Origin: Shouchella sp047238345
Lineage (GTDB): Bacteria; Bacillota; Bacilli; Bacillales; Bacillaceae_D
NCBI RefSeq assembly: GCF_047238345.1
Contig: NZ_JBDFMQ010000001.1
Coordinates: forward strand, 1,736,001 to 1,800,000
Reading direction: 5' to 3'
Length of the DNA stretch: 64,000 bases
Shown here piece after piece: positions 59,198-64,000 of this stretch. Numbering within the stretch: the first letter of the stretch is position 1; each line of letters opens with the position of its first letter. Under the pieces are notes generated by a model. It saw only the letters and a program-made list of their open reading frames with translations. It ran no database searches and was not told where the DNA came from. A program made the translations under genes and the position numbers.

Positions 59198-61348
59198 ATG
59201 AAACAAGAACAACTTGAACAATTGCTTTTGAAGATGAGCGTTAAAGAAAAAGTGGGGCAACTTACCCAGTTTGCAGGAGCCTTTTATATGAAACATGACG
59301 ATGGCACCCCGGTGACGGGACGAATTGAATTTCCAGTAGAGGACGACATGCTTGACGTTAGCGGCTCGGTTTTAGGGATTGCTGGATTTGAAAAAGTCAA
59401 AGCCATTCAAGAAAACCATTTACATCGTAGCCGTCTCGGGATTCCGTTGTTGTTTATGGCGGATGTAATAAACGGATTTCAGACCATCTTTCCGATTCCC
59501 TTAGGACTTGGTGCGACGTGGGAGCCATCGCTTATCGAAAAATTGCAAGCGGTTGCATCAAAAGAAGCATCAAGCGCAGGTTTACATGTAAGCTTTGCAC
59601 CAATGGCTGATTTAGTGCGCGATCCTCGGTGGGGACGGGTTATGGAATCGACTGGAGAAGATCCTTATTTAAATGAACGCTTTGCTGCGGCGACCGTTAG
59701 TGGTCTTCAAGGGCGTAGCGAGACGATTTCCAATGATCATATTGGCGCATGTGTCAAGCATTTTGCAGCGTATGGGTTGTCAGAAGGCGGACGTGACTAT
59801 AATACCGTGGACCTGTCAGAGCGAGAGTTAAGAGAAATGCACATGCCTGCATATAAGGCGGCTCTTCAAGCAGGCGCAAAATTAGTGATGACGGCCTTTA
59901 ATACGGTTAATGGCATGCCGGCAAGTGGGAATGCACCGTTATTACGAGGGATGTTACGAGACGAACTCGATTTTGAAGGCGTCGTCATTTCCGATTTTGA
60001 CGCTGTGGAAGAGTTGGTGGCACACGGGGTAGCAGAGAACGAGTCCGTTGCGGCACAAAAAGCCCTACAAGCAGGGGTTGATATTGATATGATGAGTCTT
60101 TCCTATGCGCGATCGTTATCGTCTCTTGTGGAACAAAACCTCATTGATGCGTCTCTTCTCGATGAAGCTGTTCTGCGCGTGCTTGAATTAAAAAACGAGC
60201 TTGGTTTGTTTGAGGACCCGTATCGCGGAATGAGTGTAACAAATGAGCAAGCCGTGCTGAATGCAGCAGAGCATCGGAAATTAGCATGTGAAGTGGCAGA
60301 GAAAAGCATGGTATTGTTGAAAAATCAGAACGTTCTCCCACTAGAACGAAACAGATCGATTGCGCTTGTAGGTCCTTATGCCGATAACCCCGATTTGTTG
60401 GGGGAATGGTCCATTTTTGGCAATATGGAGGAGACCAAGACGCTAAAAGATCGCTTGCCAGACGCACGTTATGCGCAAGGGTCGGCACTTTATCACCGGG
60501 AAGAAACGCTGCTACTTGAAGCCCTTGACGTCATGGCTCAGGCAGATGTGATCGTGCTCGCTTTAGGCGAAGGGCGAGATCGAAGTGGAGAGGCGAGAAG
60601 TCGGGCATCGATTACGCTTGCGCCTTGTCAAATCGAGCTCTTGAAAAAGGCACATGAGACAGGAAAGCCGGTTGTTGTGACACTATTTAACGCACGACCA
60701 ATAGATCTGACCGACGTAGAACCTTATGCTGATGCGATTTTAGAATGTTGGCATCCTGGTTCTGAAGGAGCACAGGCAGTCGTGAATGTGTTGTTCGGCA
60801 AGACCAATCCAAGCGGAAAATTAACGATGTCGTTTCCACGAGCCACAGGACAAATTCCGGTTTATTATAATGCCTATAAAACGGGTCGCCCGTTACCTGA
60901 AGGCAGTGAGGAGCGTTTCTATTCGCGCTATATTGATATTCCAAACGAACCGCTTTACCCGTTTGGCTTTGGACTGAGCTATGCTGCGTTCACCTATAGC
61001 AATCGCCGAATCAGTCAGTCGGAGTTGAATCCATCGTCTACGTTAATCGTTTCAGTCGATGTAACCAATACAAGTCTTGTTGCAGGGGAGGAAGTGGTTC
61101 AGCTCTATATCCAAGATGTGGTCGGTGAAGTCGTGCGGCCGGTAAAAGAATTAAAAGGATTTGAGAAAATCTCGCTTTTACCGAATGAAACAAAAACCGT
61201 TTCATTTGAGATCGATTCGGAGATGCTTCGTTACCATCATAGTGATTTATCTTATGCGAGTGACCCTGGGCTGTTTCATGTATGGATGGATGGAAGTAGT
61301 GTCTGTGAGGACGAAGGAAAATTGACGTTTACGTTTCACACGTCTTAA
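59198..61348 (+). CDS. Glycoside hydrolase family 3 beta-glycosidase
   Basis: The 716-residue enzyme has a GH3 barrel (about 1-330, KHFAAYG, nucleophile D in GVVISDFDAVEE), an alpha/beta sandwich domain (about 355-570) and a fibronectin type III-like C-domain (about 635-710). BglX-like enzymes cleave terminal beta-glucosyl or xylosyl residues. There is no signal peptide, so it acts in the cytosol on sugars brought in by the adjacent ABC transporter. GAGGTG precedes the ATG. Confidence 0.9.
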   Translation: MKQEQLEQLLLKMSVKEKVGQLTQFAGAFYMKHDDGTPVTGRIEFPVEDDMLDVSGSVLGIAGFEKVKAIQENHLHRSRLGIPLLFMADVINGFQTIFPIPLGLGATWEPSLIEKLQAVASKEASSAGLHVSFAPMADLVRDPRWGRVMESTGEDPYLNERFAAATVSGLQGRSETISNDHIGACVKHFAAYGLSEGGRDYNTVDLSERELREMHMPAYKAALQAGAKLVMTAFNTVNGMPASGNAPLLRGMLRDELDFEGVVISDFDAVEELVAHGVAENESVAAQKALQAGVDIDMMSLSYARSLSSLVEQNLIDASLLDEAVLRVLELKNELGLFEDPYRGMSVTNEQAVLNAAEHRKLACEVAEKSMVLLKNQNVLPLERNRSIALVGPYADNPDLLGEWSIFGNMEETKTLKDRLPDARYAQGSALYHREETLLLEALDVMAQADVIVLALGEGRDRSGEARSRASITLAPCQIELLKKAHETGKPVVVTLFNARPIDLTDVEPYADAILECWHPGSEGAQAVVNVLFGKTNPSGKLTMSFPRATGQIPVYYNAYKTGRPLPEGSEERFYSRYIDIPNEPLYPFGFGLSYAAFTYSNRRISQSELNPSSTLIVSVDVTNTSLVAGEEVVQLYIQDVVGEVVRPVKELKGFEKISLLPNETKTVSFEIDSEMLRYHHSDLSYASDPGLFHVWMDGSSVCEDEGKLTFTFHTS

Positions 61349-61366
61349 AGGAGAGGGGTATGACCA

Positions 61367-62605
61367 GTGAAAAAACGTTTTTTAGGCACAGCCGGGCTTG
61401 CTATGTTGTTGGCTGGGTGTTCCACAGCAGATGATGAGGGAGTAACCCTGGACGTTTGGGCGATTGGTTGGGAAGCGGAACAGCTTGTCAATGAAGGCTA
61501 TATCCAAAGATTTGAAGACGAAAACCCAGGTGTCACGGTGAATTTGCAAGCCATTCCGTGGGGGAACATCTATGATAACCTGCTAACCGCAGTCGCATCC
61601 GGCAATGGCCCAGATGTCGTACAAATGGGGACGTCCTACATGGCTGATTTCGCGAGCACAGGATCGTTCTTGCCTTTGGACGCTTATGTGGAGGACTTCC
61701 CAAACTTAGACCCTGATCATTTCTTTGAAGGTGCAGTCGATTCATCGATTTACAACGGAGAGCTCGTCGCCGTTCCGTGGTACGTCGAAACACGCGTTCT
61801 TTTCTACCGAACCGATTTACTCGCAGAGGTTGGGTATCCTGAAGGACCAGATTCTTGGGAAGAATTATACGATGCGGCAACAGCTTTATACGATCGAGGT
61901 GATGGGTTGTACGCCATGACCATACCAGAAAATGACGACACGCTTCCGTATATTTTTGCTTGGCAAAATGGGGTTGAGTTTGAAACGGCTGATAAAGGCG
62001 TCGACTTCTCGGATCCTGCTTTCGTTGAATCCGTCGATTTTTATACGCGATTTTTCAAAGAAGACCTTGCGCCACTTGGCCTCGGTTTAGATCCGATGCA
62101 ATCGTTTGTAGACGGCATTCAACCGATGACGTTTGAACCGCCATTTCGCTACCAACAGCTCATTGATAATTATCCGGACTTTGATGATTGGGATACACGA
62201 ATGATGCCAGGGAAGGAAAATAACCTGTCTGTCATTGGTGGGTCAAATATGGCCATCTTTGAATGGACCGACCATCCTGAAGAAGCGGTTACGTTCCTTT
62301 CGTTTCTGACCGATCGCCAGACGCAGATTGATTATTTTACTGATGTTCGAGTGCTGCCTCCGCGTATGGACGCGTGGGACGATCCTGCGCTTCAAGAAGA
62401 TGAGCGGTTTTACACGTACTATGAACAGCTTCAAAACGCCAGGGCACAGCCGCAAGTCTTAAACTGGAATCGAATCAATGATGAATGGAAGCGTTCAGAA
62501 CAACGAATAACGAGAGCAGGCGCTGACGTGGAAGAAGAGATTGAAGATTTTCGATCGCGCATCGAACCAATGATCATAACCGATGATGGCAAGGAGGCCA
62601 ATTAA
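61367..62605 (+). CDS. Sugar ABC transporter substrate-binding lipoprotein
   Basis: This 412-residue family 1 extracellular binding protein has lipobox LLAGC near residue 18 and a typical start, TLDVWAIGWEAEQLVNEGYIQRFEDENPGV. It starts at GTG 61367 with AAGGAGAGG ten bases upstream. It probably binds an oligosaccharide that the preceding GH3 enzyme hydrolyses. Two permease genes follow. Confidence 0.88.
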   Translation: MKKRFLGTAGLAMLLAGCSTADDEGVTLDVWAIGWEAEQLVNEGYIQRFEDENPGVTVNLQAIPWGNIYDNLLTAVASGNGPDVVQMGTSYMADFASTGSFLPLDAYVEDFPNLDPDHFFEGAVDSSIYNGELVAVPWYVETRVLFYRTDLLAEVGYPEGPDSWEELYDAATALYDRGDGLYAMTIPENDDTLPYIFAWQNGVEFETADKGVDFSDPAFVESVDFYTRFFKEDLAPLGLGLDPMQSFVDGIQPMTFEPPFRYQQLIDNYPDFDDWDTRMMPGKENNLSVIGGSNMAIFEWTDHPEEAVTFLSFLTDRQTQIDYFTDVRVLPPRMDAWDDPALQEDERFYTYYEQLQNARAQPQVLNWNRINDEWKRSEQRITRAGADVEEEIEDFRSRIEPMIITDDGKEAN

Positions 62606-63532
62606 ATGGAAATCGTGCGAAAGAAAGCAATCAAACCATCTCATGAGGGGAAACGCCCCATCTCGTCTGTTCCCTATGTGTTTATTGCGCCAGCTGTACT
62701 CTTACTGCTCGTTTTTGCAGTGCTTCCCATTATCATCGCACTCGGCATTAGTTTTACAGACATGGATTTGCGTGGGATTTCTAACTGGACCAACATTTCC
62801 TTTGTCGGAATTGAAAATTATCGTGTCTTAATGTCCGATCCGATTTTTTGGACCGCCATGTATAATACGTTTTTTTATGTCATCATTGGCGTGCCGCTTG
62901 TCATTTTTAGCTCGTTAGGGGCCGCTTTATTGTTGAATTATAGTGCAACGAAAGTGTTTCGCTTTTTTCGGGTCATCTATTATATGCCGGCAATCACCAA
63001 TATTGTCGCGATTGCTGTAATCTGGGGGTTTCTCTATAACGTCTCCTACGGGTTGTTCAACCAAATGCTCAGCGTCTTTAACGCAGGACCGATTCCGTGG
63101 TTAGAAGATCCAACAATCGCCAAGCTCTCGCTTATCCTGTTAGCTGTTTGGAAAGGCATTGGGATTAACATGTTGATTTACTTAGCCGCGCTTCAATCAA
63201 TTCCAAAAGATTATTACGAGGCGGCAACGATTGATGGGGCGAGTCGCGTTCAGCAATTTTTCAAAATTACGTTTCCGCTGTTAGGGTTTGCGACATTCTT
63301 CATTACCGTGACCACACTTATTGGTTGGCTGCAATTTTTCGAAGAACCGTTCGTCATGACAGAAGGGGGACCATTAGATGGCACAATTTCGATTGCGCTC
63401 TTTATCTATCAAGCTGGTTTTAGCTACAGCAATTTTGGCTATGCTGCCGCTGCGTCCTTTGTGCTCTTTATTATTATCATCATCGCGACACTAATACAGT
63501 TTAAACTACGCCGTAAACAAGGCGAGATGTAA
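62606..63532 (+). CDS. Sugar ABC transporter permease, MalF type
   Basis: This 308-residue permease has six helices with the EAA loop YEAATIDGASRVQQFFKITFP near residues 205-225. Its ATG immediately follows the binding-protein stop. It pairs with the partial permease downstream. Confidence 0.88.
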   Translation: MEIVRKKAIKPSHEGKRPISSVPYVFIAPAVLLLLVFAVLPIIIALGISFTDMDLRGISNWTNISFVGIENYRVLMSDPIFWTAMYNTFFYVIIGVPLVIFSSLGAALLLNYSATKVFRFFRVIYYMPAITNIVAIAVIWGFLYNVSYGLFNQMLSVFNAGPIPWLEDPTIAKLSLILLAVWKGIGINMLIYLAALQSIPKDYYEAATIDGASRVQQFFKITFPLLGFATFFITVTTLIGWLQFFEEPFVMTEGGPLDGTISIALFIYQAGFSYSNFGYAAAASFVLFIIIIIATLIQFKLRRKQGEM

Positions 63533-63542
63533 GGAGGAGGCC

Positions 63543-64000
63543 ATGGCAACGAAACAACGCTCAAAAGTCGAAAAAGGTTTTGTATCCGTTCTTCTCATAG
63601 GAATCGGGTTTATTCTATCCATTCCGTTTATCTGGATGCTTCTCTCGGCGTTTAAACCCAATCCAGAGCTTATTCAAATACCGGTCCGTATTTTCCCAGA
63701 AACATGGACATTTGAAAACTTTACTCGTCTCTTTACAGAGATGAATTTTGGTACCTATCTACGCAATACATTGATTTTAGTTGGATGTGCTCTGATCGGG
63801 CTTATCTTCAATGCAATGGCAGGTTATAGTTTTGCGAAGTTCGATTTTAAAGGCAACCGGCCTTTGTTTTTCTTAGTGCTTGCGACTATGATGATTCCCG
63901 GACAAGTGACCATGATTCCGGTTTATCTCATCCTTAATCAAATGGGGTTAACGAATACCATGCCCGGCATCGTGTTACCTGGTCTTGTGGCCGCATTTAG
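63543..64000 (+). CDS. Sugar ABC transporter permease, MalG type (3' partial)
   Basis: The gene starts at ATG 63543 after AAGGAGGAGG and runs off the window after about 152 codons. The N-terminal helix, WMLLSAFKPNPEL and the MMIPGQVTMIPVYLILNQMG segment fit the MalG/carbohydrate permease family. The EAA loop would lie beyond the window. No ATPase gene is seen, so one may lie downstream or be shared in trans. Confidence 0.87.
   Translation, partial: MATKQRSKVEKGFVSVLLIGIGFILSIPFIWMLLSAFKPNPELIQIPVRIFPETWTFENFTRLFTEMNFGTYLRNTLILVGCALIGLIFNAMAGYSFAKFDFKGNRPLFFLVLATMMIPGQVTMIPVYLILNQMGLTNTMPGIVLPGLVAAF

Overview
The window looks like chromosomal DNA from a low-to-mid GC, spore-forming Bacillaceae, plausibly an alkaliphilic Bacillus relative such as Shouchella or Alkalihalobacillus. 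The support is a BclA-type collagen-like exosporium protein, Bacillus-style AGGAGG ribosome binding sites with frequent TTG and GTG starts, a PyrR attenuator, a perfect PurR box and many T-tailed terminators. The genus is an inference. No tRNA, rRNA, CRISPR array, prophage or intact insertion sequence was found.

Layout. 1-1.4 kb: 3' end of a collagen-repeat surface protein. 1.7-8.6 kb: SNF-family amino acid symporter, BcrAB-like ABC pair, LysE exporter divergent from a MocR regulator, and a CNNM/CorC-type membrane protein. 8.8-13.1 kb: ugpCAEB-like glycerol-3-phosphate-type ABC operon. 13.2-20.2 kb (minus): a purine salvage unit made of a DUF2294 gene behind a PurR box, a leader hairpin, a Pot-type ABC importer, a nucleoside hydrolase and adenine deaminase. 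20.4-25.1 kb: EF_0837-0839/Dga-like amino-sugar-acid operon with kinase and GntR regulator. 25.1-25.9 kb: decayed AGCS symporter. 25.8-28.6 kb: PyrR-attenuated codB-codA. 28.7-36.9 kb (minus): a WxL/Csc-type cell-surface locus with three WxL proteins, a DUF916 anchor protein, an LPQTG protein, a sortase and an Mga-like regulator. 37.3-39.3 kb: large secreted protein with two C-terminal repeats. 39.3-46.2 kb (minus): complete reductive pyrimidine catabolism (PreT, PreA, dihydropyrimidinase, a 69-aa unknown, carbamoylase, aminotransferase). 46.5-51.2 kb: GPP34 protein, M28 peptidase and several small or unknown genes. 51.5-54.9 kb: FCD-GntR, D-malate/tartrate-type dehydrogenase and DASS transporter. 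55-57.6 kb: HxlR regulator divergent from an aldo-keto reductase and an iron alcohol dehydrogenase. 58-64 kb: LacI regulator, GH3 glycosidase and sugar ABC transporter, cut by the window end.

How the genes fit together. Nucleobase metabolism recurs. Cytosine is imported and deaminated to uracil (codBA, switched by PyrR), and uracil can be degraded to beta-alanine and a semialdehyde by the 39-46 kb operon. Purine nucleosides are the inferred cargo of the 13-20 kb operon, which carries cytosolic nucleoside cleavage and adenine deamination. The most notable signals are the PurR box plus leader hairpin on that purine operon, the PyrR attenuator whose antiterminator pairing is readable directly, the self-contained WxL/sortase locus, and several small genes that standard calling would miss, one of which appears to start at ATT.
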